From assembly GCF_016786355.1 (NCBI RefSeq), contig NZ_JADWYX010000012.1, positions 1 through 54,068 of the forward strand: 54,068 nt of DNA, read 5' to 3'. The stretch's first letter is position 1. Each line of letters starts with the position of its first letter. The notes below the pieces were generated by a model. The model searched no databases and had not been told where the DNA came from. It saw only the letters and a program-made list of their open reading frames with translations. The stretch comes from Frankia sp. AgB1.9 (GTDB lineage: Bacteria; Actinomycetota; Actinomycetes; Frankiales; Frankiaceae). Made by a program: the position numbers and the translations under genes. Shown here piece after piece: positions 34,823 to 43,800 of this stretch.

Positions 34823-35020
34823 GTGTGCATGACAGGTCCTTCGAAGTGGAGCCAGGCGCGGACCGTGTCTTCGGTCGCCGTGGGGCCGCTCGCGAGCTTC
34901 ATTCTGACGGTCTAGCTGCTGAAGTTGGCGGCTAAAATCGACCGTCACTACATCACCGACTTCTGGGATTTGAAGCTAGCCGAACAGGAGATGGGGCGGT
35001 GGGGAGCAGATGCTAACTGA
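34823..35020 (+). pseudogene. Stop-interrupted duplicate of the small membrane gene
   Basis: From GTG 34823 (AGGAG 5 nt upstream) the frame encodes MTGPSKWSQARTVSSVAVGP then LASFILTV. A TAG follows at 34913-34915. Read through, it continues LLKLAAKIDRHYITDFWDLK. This parallels PSSRWRDFQDILSVAGAVAS...FFLLRWAARRDRHFHVNW of the preceding gene. The frame then runs to TGA 35018-35020, overlapping the ATG of the ACP-GNAT gene. The last two membrane segments of the parent gene are absent. Confidence 0.65.
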
Positions 35021-35846
35021 GGATGATTTCGTGGATCTGGTCAGTACGCGAACAGGTGTACTGCGGGAAATCCTGGACACGACTTCCCGCCTGGAGACGG
35101 ATCTGGGCCTTGACTCATTCGGCCTACTGGAACTAGCGGCGTCACTTACGGACCTCGGGGCAAATATCGAGGAGCGGGAGTGGCTAGAGGCGGGGACGAT
35201 CGGCGGGTTGTATGCCTGCTATCGGGAGCGTATCGGGTCTTTCTCCGCGCCGGCCGGCGAAACTGAGGCAGAGACAGCGGGCGGTTCCGAGAGTCTTGTA
35301 GGTCCGCCGCAGCTCGCCGGCCAATTCTTCCGATTGGTGCCAGTGCACCCACAGGCCGCGCCGTTCCTTTACGATCTCGCGGTGAGCCCTGACGTAGGTT
35401 TTCGTTGGCGGTACCGGGGATCGGTGCCACCGTTCGCCCAGTTCGAGAACGACCTGTGGCAGGGAGTGTTCGCACAGTTCCTCGTGGAGTCGGTGCAAAC
35501 AAGCCAACCCGCTGGGCATGTGATGTGCTACAACGCGGACCTGAACTTGGGCCATGCCTACGTGGGGGCAGCAATGGCGGGGCAGTACCTCGGTTCGGGT
35601 ATTGCGGCTGAACCGGTACAGCTGTTTGTCAGCTACTTGTTCGACGTGTGGCCTCTGAGGAAGCTGTACCTGGAGCTCCCCGAGTTCAACTTCACACAGT
35701 TCGCGAGTGCGATCGGCCGCGGGCTGTCGGTGGAGGCGCGGCTACGGGGACACGACTACTACCGGGGCCGGAGGTGGGATCGGCTGATCCTCGCGATCTA
35801 CCGGCCCGGGCAGGAGCCGGCATTCTCCGGCGAGTTCGCCGGCTAA
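35010..35846 (+). CDS. Acyl carrier domain fused to a GNAT-type acyltransferase
   Basis: The 278-aa protein has an N-terminal carrier domain (about residues 1-80). Its DLGLDSFGLLEL places S36 as the probable phosphopantetheine site. After a short linker comes a GNAT-like domain (about 95-278) with YLFDVWPLRKLYLELPEFNF and SVEARLRGHDYYRGRRWDRL, the pattern of RimJ/RimL-type N-acetyltransferases. An acyl group loaded on S36 by the ligase encoded next could be passed to an amine by the GNAT domain in cis; this is inference. The start is ATG 35010, overlapping the stop of the broken small-membrane-gene copy. The ligase gene begins 42 nt after its stop. Confidence 0.75.
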   Translation: MLTEDDFVDLVSTRTGVLREILDTTSRLETDLGLDSFGLLELAASLTDLGANIEEREWLEAGTIGGLYACYRERIGSFSAPAGETEAETAGGSESLVGPPQLAGQFFRLVPVHPQAAPFLYDLAVSPDVGFRWRYRGSVPPFAQFENDLWQGVFAQFLVESVQTSQPAGHVMCYNADLNLGHAYVGAAMAGQYLGSGIAAEPVQLFVSYLFDVWPLRKLYLELPEFNFTQFASAIGRGLSVEARLRGHDYYRGRRWDRLILAIYRPGQEPAFSGEFAG

Positions 35847-35888
35847 CCAGACCCCCTTGACGGTGATGTCCGACACGAAAGGTGAGTC

Positions 35889-37511
35889 GTGGTCGGGTTG
35901 TTGGATGGGTTCGCGCGGGCTCAGCGCGCGAGAGGCCGAATCACCTTTCTCAGCGAGGACGATGAACAGACCCTGACGTGGTCTGAGTTATTCGCAGAGG
36001 CGGAGCAGGTCGCGGTGTGGCTACACGACGCTCGGGGGATTGGGCCCGGGGATCGGGTGGTCTTGCTGGGGCTGCCGTCGCGTGCGGTGGTGACCGGGCT
36101 GGTTGGGGTGTGGATGGCGGGCGCGAGCCTGACCTGTGCGCCGACTCCGGCGCGGACCGTGTCGGTGGAGAGCTACGTCGGGCAGACCCTGGCGCGGCTC
36201 GGCGCGCTTGGTGATCCGGTCGTGTTGGTTGGTGCGCCTTATGAGGACCTGGCCGGCGTGCTCACGGCTGATGGGGCGCGGGTGGCGCTTCTTACGGAGG
36301 TACTCGCGTCCAGCCCTGCTGGCGTGTGGAAGGTGCCTGATCTCACCGACGATGATCCGGCGATTCTGCAGTTCACCAGTGGGACCACGTCCGATCCGAA
36401 GATTGTCCAGGTCAGCCATGGGAATCTCGCGGCGAACATCGCGGCGGTCCAGGAGCGGCTGCGGCATGGCGAAGTACACGGTCGGTTGCTAAGCTGGCTG
36501 CCTTTCTCGCATGACATGGGGCTGATCGGGGCGCTGGCATCGCAGCTGACCTGTGGTGCGTGCGATGTGCTGGTCGGCTCGCCGAGCGACTATCTCGCGT
36601 CGCCGTCGTCGTGGATGCGCAACGCCGCCCGGCTTCGGGCGACGGTGTTGATGGGCCCGCCGTCGGCTTACGCGCTGGCCGGCCGGCTGCTGCGCGCTGG
36701 CCCGGTTCTCGATCTGTCCTGCGTGCGGCAGGTGTTGTCGGGCGGTGAGCCGGTCGATCCGGAGGCGATCGAGGGCTTTCTCGACGCCGCGCTGCGCCAT
36801 GGCCTGCGGCCGGAGACGTTCGTAGCTGCCTACGGGCTGGCCGAGGCCACCCTCGCCGTCACCGCGCCCGAACCTGACCGCGGTCTCACAGTCGACGACG
36901 TCGACGCCGACACCCTCGCGGAACACCACCTCGCCGTGCCTGCTCGGCCGGGCCGGCGGGCCCGCCGCCTGACCTGCTTGGGACCACCCCTGCCCGGCAT
37001 GCAGGTCCGGGTCGTCGATCCGACCACCGGGGCCGACTGCGCGCCGCGGACGGTGGGTGAGGTGCAGGTCGCGGGGCCATCGGTGGCCGGCTACCTCGGC
37101 GAGCCACCAGTCGACGGCTGGTTGGCGACCGGTGATCTCGGCTACTTGGTCGACGGCGACCTGGTCATCTGCGGCCGCGCCAAAGATCTGATCATCATGG
37201 GGGGTCGCAACATCCACCCAGAGGAGGTCGAGCAGGCCGCCACATCCGTTCCCGGAGTCCGCGCGGGCAACGCGGTCGCGTTCGCGACCCGCCGTCCGAA
37301 CGCTAGGACCGACAGCGTCATGGTCGTCTTCGAGTTGCGGCCCGGCCACGACGAGGCGGATGTCTGCGCGCGGGTCACCGCGGCCGTGCTCACCACAGTC
37401 GGAGCCCGGCCCGCGGCGGTGCGCGCCGTACCGGCGGGGTCGATCCCGAAGACGCCGTCCGGCAAGCTCCAGCGCGCAGACGCGGCGCGACGGTGGGGGC
37501 AACCCCTGTGA
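35889..37511 (+). CDS. FAAL-like acyl-AMP ligase
   Basis: The 540-aa ANL-superfamily enzyme has all main motifs: LQFTSGTTSDPKIVQVSH (A3), SWLPFSHDMGLIG as in fatty-acyl-AMP ligases, AYGLAEAT (A5), TGDLGYLVDGDLVICGR (A7/A8) and the C-terminal lysine in PSGKLQR (K526). It should activate a carboxylic acid as the adenylate; the HDMGLIG and YGLAEATL patterns point to FAAL-type transfer to a carrier protein rather than CoA. The adjacent ACP-GNAT is the obvious acceptor. The start is GTG 35889, with AAAGGTGAG just upstream. The TGA overlaps the GTG of the NTF2-like gene by 4 nt. A broken relative lies at 27882-28790. Confidence 0.87.
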   Translation: MVGLLDGFARAQRARGRITFLSEDDEQTLTWSELFAEAEQVAVWLHDARGIGPGDRVVLLGLPSRAVVTGLVGVWMAGASLTCAPTPARTVSVESYVGQTLARLGALGDPVVLVGAPYEDLAGVLTADGARVALLTEVLASSPAGVWKVPDLTDDDPAILQFTSGTTSDPKIVQVSHGNLAANIAAVQERLRHGEVHGRLLSWLPFSHDMGLIGALASQLTCGACDVLVGSPSDYLASPSSWMRNAARLRATVLMGPPSAYALAGRLLRAGPVLDLSCVRQVLSGGEPVDPEAIEGFLDAALRHGLRPETFVAAYGLAEATLAVTAPEPDRGLTVDDVDADTLAEHHLAVPARPGRRARRLTCLGPPLPGMQVRVVDPTTGADCAPRTVGEVQVAGPSVAGYLGEPPVDGWLATGDLGYLVDGDLVICGRAKDLIIMGGRNIHPEEVEQAATSVPGVRAGNAVAFATRRPNARTDSVMVVFELRPGHDEADVCARVTAAVLTTVGARPAAVRAVPAGSIPKTPSGKLQRADAARRWGQPL

Positions 37512-37957
37512 GCGGCGGATCGGTCAGCCACCAGATTCCGATTAACGTCGGCCAGGGCGCCACCAGCGAGATCGCCCAGGTTATCGCCGCGGCGATAGGC
37601 CGCGTCCACGACGCCTGGCGCTCCGCCGACGCCGATGAGCGCGCGGGCCGACTCTCCGAGGTGTGTGCCGAGGACGTCACCTACGCGAATCCGCTGGCCG
37701 CCAGCACGGGAGTCCGTGCCCTCGCCGAGCTGATCACCCGGCTGGCCGGGGAGTACCCCGGGTACCTGCCCTTCCGCACCTCGGGCCTCGACGTGCACCA
37801 CGACACCGCGTGCTACTCCTGGGCCATGCGGGATCGGCGCGGTCAGACGGCCCTGGCCGGCATCGAGTTCGTTCGATTCACCCCGGTGGGACAACTGGCT
37901 GCCATCGTGTCCTTCTTCGGCCAGCCCCCGAACCTCACCTACACCTACAGGACCTGA
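37508..37957 (+). CDS. NTF2/SnoaL-like protein
   Basis: The 149-aa protein has the NTF2-like cone-fold pattern: a long N-terminal helix region (AIGRVHDAWRSADADERAGR), EDVTYANPLAASTGVRALAEL, and closing strands (ATGIEFVRFTPVG-like) ending FGQPPNLTYTYRT. Such proteins act as isomerases, cyclases, dehydratases or lipid binders; no catalytic residues can be assigned here. The GTG start overlaps the ligase stop (GTGA), and the P450 gene starts 9 nt after its stop, so it is firmly within the operon. A frameshifted relative lies at 27428-27885. Confidence 0.72.
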   Translation: MSGGSVSHQIPINVGQGATSEIAQVIAAAIGRVHDAWRSADADERAGRLSEVCAEDVTYANPLAASTGVRALAELITRLAGEYPGYLPFRTSGLDVHHDTACYSWAMRDRRGQTALAGIEFVRFTPVGQLAAIVSFFGQPPNLTYTYRT

Positions 37958-37966
37958 CCTTCACCC

Positions 37967-39238
37967 ATGCCGCTCACCGCCCAGAGCCAGGCCTCTGCCC
38001 TCGTCGCCCCGACCAGCCGCGAGTTCCGTGACGCCCCGCTCGAACGAAGGCTTGACCACCTCGCTCAGCTCCGCGAGGCTCCTGGCTTCCCCCTGTTCGA
38101 CGAGCCGTCCGTCCCCGGTCTCCCTCTCGGTGTGGGCTATCGGGCGGTGGCCCGCCACGCCGACGTCATCAAGGCGATCCGCCGGCCGGCCGCCTTCCGC
38201 TCAGGCCAGGGCTCCCTATTTATCAACGATCTACCAACAGGGTTCGGGGAACTCTTAGGCTCGATCATCACCATGGACGACCCCGGCCACCGCAGACTCC
38301 GCGCCATCGTTGCCCAGACGTTCACCCGGCAGAACCTACGCACGCTACGCAGCCAGATCGATCAAGCCGCCGCGGACACCGTCAATGCCGTCGCGACCCG
38401 CCGCGAGTTCGACATCGTCACCGACCTCGCAGCACCGTTCTCCCTCCTGGTCATCGCCGGGATGCTCGGCATCCCCGACAGCCAACACGCCCGCGTCCTT
38501 GAGGCCTCCACTCTCATCGCCTCCGCGGGCGCCCCCAACCTGCTCCCGGGCGAGCCTGACCCCGTCCGCGCCGTCCTCGACGCCGGCACCTACCTCGCCA
38601 ACCTCGCGACCGACCTCGCCGCGTTCCGCCGCACCCACCCCACCGGCGACCTGCTCACCACCCTCACCCACGCACAGATCGACGGGCGGCCCCTCGCGGA
38701 CAGTGAAATCGCCTCGTTCTTCACCCTGCTGACCTTCGCCGGCCAGGAAACAACCCGCAACACCATCTCGCTCGGACTGTGGGCCCTACACACCCAGCCC
38801 GACGCCCGCACCACCTGGGCCGCGGACTTCGACCGCCTCGCACCCACCGCCGTCGAAGAACTCATCCGCTACACCAGCCCCGTCGTCCTCATGCGCCGCA
38901 CCACCACCCACGACACCACCCTCGCCGGCCACCCCCTCAAAGCCGGCGAAAAGATCGCCCTCTGCTTCACCGCCGCCAACCACGACCCCAACCTGTTCAC
39001 CCAACCCGACCGGCTCAACCTCACCCGCACCCCCAACCCCCACCTCGGCTTCGGCGGCCCCGGCCCCCACCACTGCCTCGGCGCCCACCTCGCCCGCGCC
39101 GAAATCAGTGCCCTATTCCGCGAAACCTTCCACCACCTCCCAGACCTGACCATTACCGGCGAACCACAGTGCCTGCAGTCGATCACCGTCAACGCCCTCA
39201 CACACCTCCCCGCCAGCACGACACCAAATCCGCCCTGA
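37967..39238 (+). CDS. Cytochrome P450
   Basis: The 423-aa protein is a full bacterial P450. The haem-binding loop is FGGPGPHHCLGAHLAR with C370 as thiolate ligand. The I-helix has FAGQETTRN, and the ExxR motif is EELIR. Soluble class I P450s take electrons from a ferredoxin; no ferredoxin or reductase gene is in the window. As last gene of the ACP-GNAT/ligase/NTF2 run, it probably oxidises the acyl-derived product, free or carrier-bound. Codon use in its second half is extremely C-biased (many ACC/CAC/CCC runs), unlike the ligase upstream, which uses more mixed codons. Confidence 0.93.
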   Translation: MPLTAQSQASALVAPTSREFRDAPLERRLDHLAQLREAPGFPLFDEPSVPGLPLGVGYRAVARHADVIKAIRRPAAFRSGQGSLFINDLPTGFGELLGSIITMDDPGHRRLRAIVAQTFTRQNLRTLRSQIDQAAADTVNAVATRREFDIVTDLAAPFSLLVIAGMLGIPDSQHARVLEASTLIASAGAPNLLPGEPDPVRAVLDAGTYLANLATDLAAFRRTHPTGDLLTTLTHAQIDGRPLADSEIASFFTLLTFAGQETTRNTISLGLWALHTQPDARTTWAADFDRLAPTAVEELIRYTSPVVLMRRTTTHDTTLAGHPLKAGEKIALCFTAANHDPNLFTQPDRLNLTRTPNPHLGFGGPGPHHCLGAHLARAEISALFRETFHHLPDLTITGEPQCLQSITVNALTHLPASTTPNPP

Positions 39239-39365
39239 GAGCAAAGAGAGGCGAGCCCGCAAGAACCCGGCCCTGATTCGCTTGCCGCGGATTTTCGGCT
39301 ATAGCGAGACTGTCGCCGCACGAGCTTTCTACTCAATCCGTACGAACCCACCTGGATGGTCGACC

Positions 39366-39872
39366 ATGCCCACTGATTTCTTTTCTCCCAGCGCCCGAGT
39401 GTCCGCCATTCCCGCACGTTTCATGACAGTAGGCGCGATCGCCACGGCAGTGGTCGCGGGCTGGTCCAGTACCGCGTTCGCGGCCACCGCCAGCCCGGCC
39501 GGGCAGGGGACCGCCGCGCGGGCGGCCGCGTGTAACACGTCGGACGCGGTCGTGATCGGAAGCGGGGCCCTGAATCCCCTCATCGGGTCCAGTGGATCGC
39601 CCGGCACCGTGCAAACGAAATACAGTCGAAGCTGTAACACCGGCTGGGCGTACCTGCATCTTGGCGGCGCCCTTCCATCCGGTGCGACCGCCGGCGCCAC
39701 ATACAACTCGCCGGTGTTCCAGCAGCAATGCACGGTCAGCACGGGCAGCACGGGATGCAGCACCTTCCCCCTCACCCCCAATTGCGGTGCGGGCATCGCT
39801 TCAGGGTCCGGATTCAAGTTCGCCCCAAGCGGTGGATGGGAGTCAGGCACCGTCGAGGGCGTTTTGTGTTAA
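39366..39872 (+). CDS. Secreted cysteine-containing small protein, copy 1
   Basis: The 168-aa protein has a signal peptide (IPARFMTVGAIATAVVAGWS then STAFA) with an AFA cleavage-type end. A mature domain of about 125 residues follows, with six cysteines (AACNT, SRSCNTGWAYL, QQQCT, GCSTF, PNCGAG and the terminal GVLC). The cysteines probably form disulfides outside the cell. I do not know a named family; the KYSRSCNTGWAYL stretch recalls small secreted DUF2690-type proteins, but this is only an impression. It is closely related to the protein at 40185-40703, and a deleted copy lies between. Confidence 0.65.
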   Translation: MPTDFFSPSARVSAIPARFMTVGAIATAVVAGWSSTAFAATASPAGQGTAARAAACNTSDAVVIGSGALNPLIGSSGSPGTVQTKYSRSCNTGWAYLHLGGALPSGATAGATYNSPVFQQQCTVSTGSTGCSTFPLTPNCGAGIASGSGFKFAPSGGWESGTVEGVLC

Positions 39873-39896
39873 TTTTGATCCTTCCCGCATTGGGCC

Positions 39897-40090
39897 TTGA
39901 TAACGGAGGCGTTGGTCGCGGGCTGGTCCAATTCCATCGGACCTGCACGATCAACCCCGGCGGCACAGGATGCAGCACACCACCCACCGCGCCCAACGGC
40001 GGCGCGGACATCAGTACCGCCGATGCGACAAAATTCGGTACGGGATACGACTTCTGGACCTCGGATACTCTTTCTGGCGTCATGTGCTGA
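39897..40090 (+). pseudogene. Internally deleted middle copy of the secreted-protein gene
   Basis: The DNA encoding LVAGWS of the signal peptide (from 39911) joins directly to the part encoding HRTCTINPGGTGCSTPPTAP, and the copy ends SDTLSGVMC with TGA at 40088-40090. Everything between signal peptide and third cysteine is missing, and the two parts are in different frames. The end resembles copy 2 (HRTCSIGPGGTGCST, LTGVMC) more than copy 1. Confidence 0.75.
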
Positions 40091-40184
40091 CCCTCGGTTA
40101 GGCACGCCTTAGGCTTGATAGACGCGAGAAACTCCCGCCATTTCGCTCCGTCTTCATCTTTCCGTCGACCTTGGAGTGCTGGCT

Positions 40185-40703
40185 ATGCCTACTCAGTTCT
40201 TCTCGCCCAATCCCGGAGCGTCGGCCGTGCCTGCGCGTTTCATGACAGTAGGCGCGGTCGCTACGGCGGTGGTTGCGGGCTGGTCCAGTACCGCGTTCGC
40301 GGCTACCACCAGCCCGGCCGGACAGGGGACCGCCGCACGGGCGACCGCGTGTGACACGTCGGACGCGATCGTGATCGGGAGCAGGGCGCTGGCCCCCGGA
40401 AGCTACAGCACTGCCACCGGATCACCCGGCACCCTGTACACGAAGTACAGCCGACGCTGCAACACCGGCTGGGCCTACCTGCAAATGGGCGGCGCCCTTC
40501 CAGCCGGCACGAGCGCCAACGCTTTCTACGACTCGCCCGTGTACCACCGGACCTGCTCGATCGGCCCGGGCGGCACGGGATGCAGCACTCTACCCACCGC
40601 GCCCAACTGCGGTGCGGGCATCAGCGTCGCCGGTGCGTCAAAGACCGGTACGGGCATCAATGAGTTTTGGGAGGCGGAAAATCTTACTGGCGTCATGTGT
40701 TAG
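40185..40703 (+). CDS. Secreted cysteine-containing small protein, copy 2
   Basis: The 172-aa protein shares the whole layout of copy 1: MPTQFFSPNPGASAVPARFM start, signal peptide ending TAFA, ATACDTSDAIVIGSRAL, SRRCNTGWAYLQMGGALPAG, YHRTCSIGPGGTGCST, PNCGAGI and a terminal MC. All six cysteines are kept. TTGGAG lies 9 nt upstream of ATG 40185; a GTG nine bases earlier is an alternative. An 18-bp hairpin follows. Function unknown; the tandem arrangement suggests copy-number change of a surface or secreted factor. Confidence 0.68.
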   Translation: MPTQFFSPNPGASAVPARFMTVGAVATAVVAGWSSTAFAATTSPAGQGTAARATACDTSDAIVIGSRALAPGSYSTATGSPGTLYTKYSRRCNTGWAYLQMGGALPAGTSANAFYDSPVYHRTCSIGPGGTGCSTLPTAPNCGAGISVAGASKTGTGINEFWEAENLTGVMC

Positions 40704-40756
40704 GAACCCAGGGGGTTTGCGATAACCCTCGAGTGCGCCGGTTCGTTGCGTGAAAG

Positions 40757-40796
40757 AGCCGGGCAGGTCCTGGGAGATCCCAGGACCTGCCCGGCT
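40757..40796. terminator. 18-bp bidirectional hairpin between secreted-protein and PBP genes
   Basis: Arms 40757-40774 and 40779-40796 pair perfectly around AGAT. The hairpin sits between the convergent stops of copy 2 and the PBP gene. Confidence 0.88.
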
Positions 40797-40811
40797 TCGT
40801 CTGTTGCTCTG

Positions 40812-43800
40812 CTAGCCAGATCCGATCAGGAGGCCGCCGGATCTTCGGGTCGTCGGTGTCGGCGCCGGTGTTGGTGTCGGTGGTCTGTTGCCTCCGCCAC
40901 CACCGCCTGAGCCATTGCCACCATTTCCGCTACTGCTGGTGCTGGTGGTGCCGTGGCTCTGGCCGAAGCCGAGGCTGGCCAGCGGGTTCCACGGGGAGTT
41001 CGACGGGTGGTCGAAGAGGTCACCCGGGTCCATGCTCGTCGCGGTGGGCGTCGGGGTAGGTGAGTCGGTCGGCGTGAAGTTGTTGATCGTCCCGCCGAAG
41101 ACCGGGGGTGGGAACTGCTTGACCGGCTGGTTCTTGAGCGCGGCGTCCATGAACGCCTTCCAGATCTTCGCCGGCATGCCACCGCCGTAGACGGTCCCCT
41201 TGGGTGCACCGGGGATTCCCGTCAGCGCCTCATCTTTCGCAGGCTTCGGGTTCGCCGGGTCCGCGGTGGGGTCCAGCAGCGCCCGGTCCCGGTACATGTC
41301 CACGCAGGCCGTCAGCTGGCCAGGCGTGAAGCCGCAGAACCACGCGCTCTGGTAGCTCTGCACCGTACCGGTCTTGCCCGCGGCGGGGCGGCTCCCACTG
41401 AGCGGCGCCGTGCTCGCCGCCGTGCCGCCGGTCTTGAGCACTGCCTGCAGCGCGAAGCTGGCGTCGGCGGCGACTCCGGGCTCGAGGACCTTTTTCGGGC
41501 TCGGCTGCCCCTGGTAGATCAGGTGGTTCGAGCCGTTGTAGACGGTGTCGACGATGTGTGGGGTCGTCCGGTACCCACCGCTTGCGATGGAGTTGTAGGC
41601 GGACGCCATCTCGATGGGGGGGACATAGTCCTCACCAAGCGTGATACCCGCCTGAGGCTTCAGGTCGGCCGAGATTCCCAGACTCCTCGCCATCGTGATG
41701 ATCTTCGAGATGCCGAGACCGGGGCCGCCGATGTTGAAGCCGAGCGGCACGTAAACCGTGTTCAACGACTCGCCGGTCGCTTCGATCAGGTTCGCGGAGT
41801 CCTTCTTCGCATCGCCCTCGTCATTGCTGATGACGTAGTCCTTGCCGTTGCTGCCGGGCAGCTTCTGCGGGTCGGATGCGTCATACGTCGAATTCAGGTT
41901 CTCGCCGTTGGACAGCGCCGTCAGGAGGGTGACCGCCTTGAAGGTCGAACCCGACGGGATCGGAAGGGTCACCGTATCTATGAAGGACGCATAATTCGGG
42001 TCTGGACTCTGCGGATTTTTTCCGTACTGTGATCCCCCGTACCAGGCCAGAATTTTTCCGCTCGCCGGGTCGAGCGCGACGAGACCCGTCTTCAAGTTTG
42101 TGATCGGATTCGGGTAAACGGGACCGATGATCTTGTTGACCGCGTCGACGGCGGCCTGCTGGCGGGCCGGGTCGATGGTCGTCCTGATCCGTAGCCCGCC
42201 AGTCTCGATCTGTTGTTCTGAGATCCCGTGGTCCTTGAGCTCTTGGACCACCTGGTCCTGGATATACCGGTTCTGGACGTTACCGTTCGTCGATGAGACG
42301 TCGACCTTCGGTTTCACCGTGGCCAGCGGGAAGTCCGGCATCGAGCTCAGCCACTTCTGGGAGATCATCGTGTTGACGACCTCCTTCCACCGCGCCTTCG
42401 CGTCGTCCGGGTGGACCGCGGGGTCGAGGTAGTTCGGCTGGCGGATGAGCCCAGCGAGGATCGCCCCCTGTCCGGCGGTCAGCTGGCTGGGCGGGATGCC
42501 GAAGTACGCCTCGGAGGCGGCGTAGATGCCGTAGGAGTTACGGCCGAAGTAGATCGTGTTCAGGTAGTACTGGAGGATCTCGTCCTTCGAGTACTTGTGC
42601 GACAGCTTGACCGAGATCACGATCTCCTTCATCTTTCGAGAGAACGTGCGGTCCTGCGTCAGGTAGGCGTTCTTGACGTACTGCTGGGTGATCGTCGACG
42701 CGCCCTGCTGGACGCTGCCGCTCTTGAGGTTGACCAGCAGCGCCCGCGCGATGCCGCGGTAGGAGATGCCCGGCTCGGTGTAGAAGTTCTTGTCCTCGGC
42801 CGCGAGGACCGCCTGCTGCGCGGGCTTGGAGACCTGCGACAACGGGACGTCGGTCCGGTTCGTCGTACCGAACCTGGCGAGCTGGGTGCTTCCGTCGGAG
42901 AAGTAGATGATCGACGACTGGTCGGTCTTGATCGAGGCCGGCAACGGCACTTTGGTCGCCGAGTACAGGATCGCGCAACCGGCGATGAAGAACAGGAAGG
43001 TGCCCAGCGAGCCGAAGAGGACCAGGCGCCGCAGCCACAGCGGCCGTTCCCGCCAGATCCGCGGGCCGTGCGCGCCGACCTTGCGGCCGGGGCGGGCCGG
43101 GCCGTCCGGGGCCGCGTTGGGGTCGTTCGGCCCGCCGGGACGCCGATGGCCGCCGGGGCCGGTTGGCCTGCGGGGGGCCAGGGCGGTGCCGTCGGCGCCG
43201 ACGCGGCGGTAGGTGGTGGCGTTCTCGTCGCGGTCGCGTACCTCGATCTTGCTGAGCGCGGCCTGGTCGACCGTGTCGTAGACGGCGTCGCGCTCGGCCG
43301 GGTGCAGGGGACGCCGACCTCGGTCGGAGACGCCACGGCTCCGGTCGGAGACGCCACGGCCTCGGTCGCCGATCGCCATGGTGCCGGTGACCCCTCCACC
43401 GGCGCGCGCACCGGTCGGGCCGTTCGGGCGGCCGGCGCCGGTGCGCGGGCCACTCGGCCGGGCGCCTGTCGCGCCTGTCGCGCCAGTCCGGTTGGCGGTG
43501 GCCCGCGGATGGTAGGAGGGCCGGTCGGTCGGCGGAACACCATCATCGGCGGCGGGACGCGCGCCGGGCAGGTCGCCACGCCCGGCGGGCGGACGGGCAC
43601 CGGTGGCGCCGCCTGGGCGCGGACCGCGCCCGGCTACCGGCCGCTCACCACGGTCGGCTACCGGCGGCCGCTCGGGCCGCACACCGCGGTCGGCACTCGG
43701 CGGCCGCGCAGAGCGATCGGTGCCCTCGTCGGCCGGCCACTCGGGTCGGCCGTAGCGACCGGGGCGCGGGCCGCCGGGACGCCCCCGGTTGTCGTCCAGG

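Noticed and set aside
39282..39305. Promoter ahead of secreted-protein copy 1 (TTGCCG ... TATAGC)
   Set aside because: The hexamers are only 12 bp apart, too close for a sigma-70-type promoter.
27345..40815. Integrase, transposase or tRNA att site marking an island
   Set aside because: I looked for these on both strands and saw none; the insertion claim rests on gene order only.
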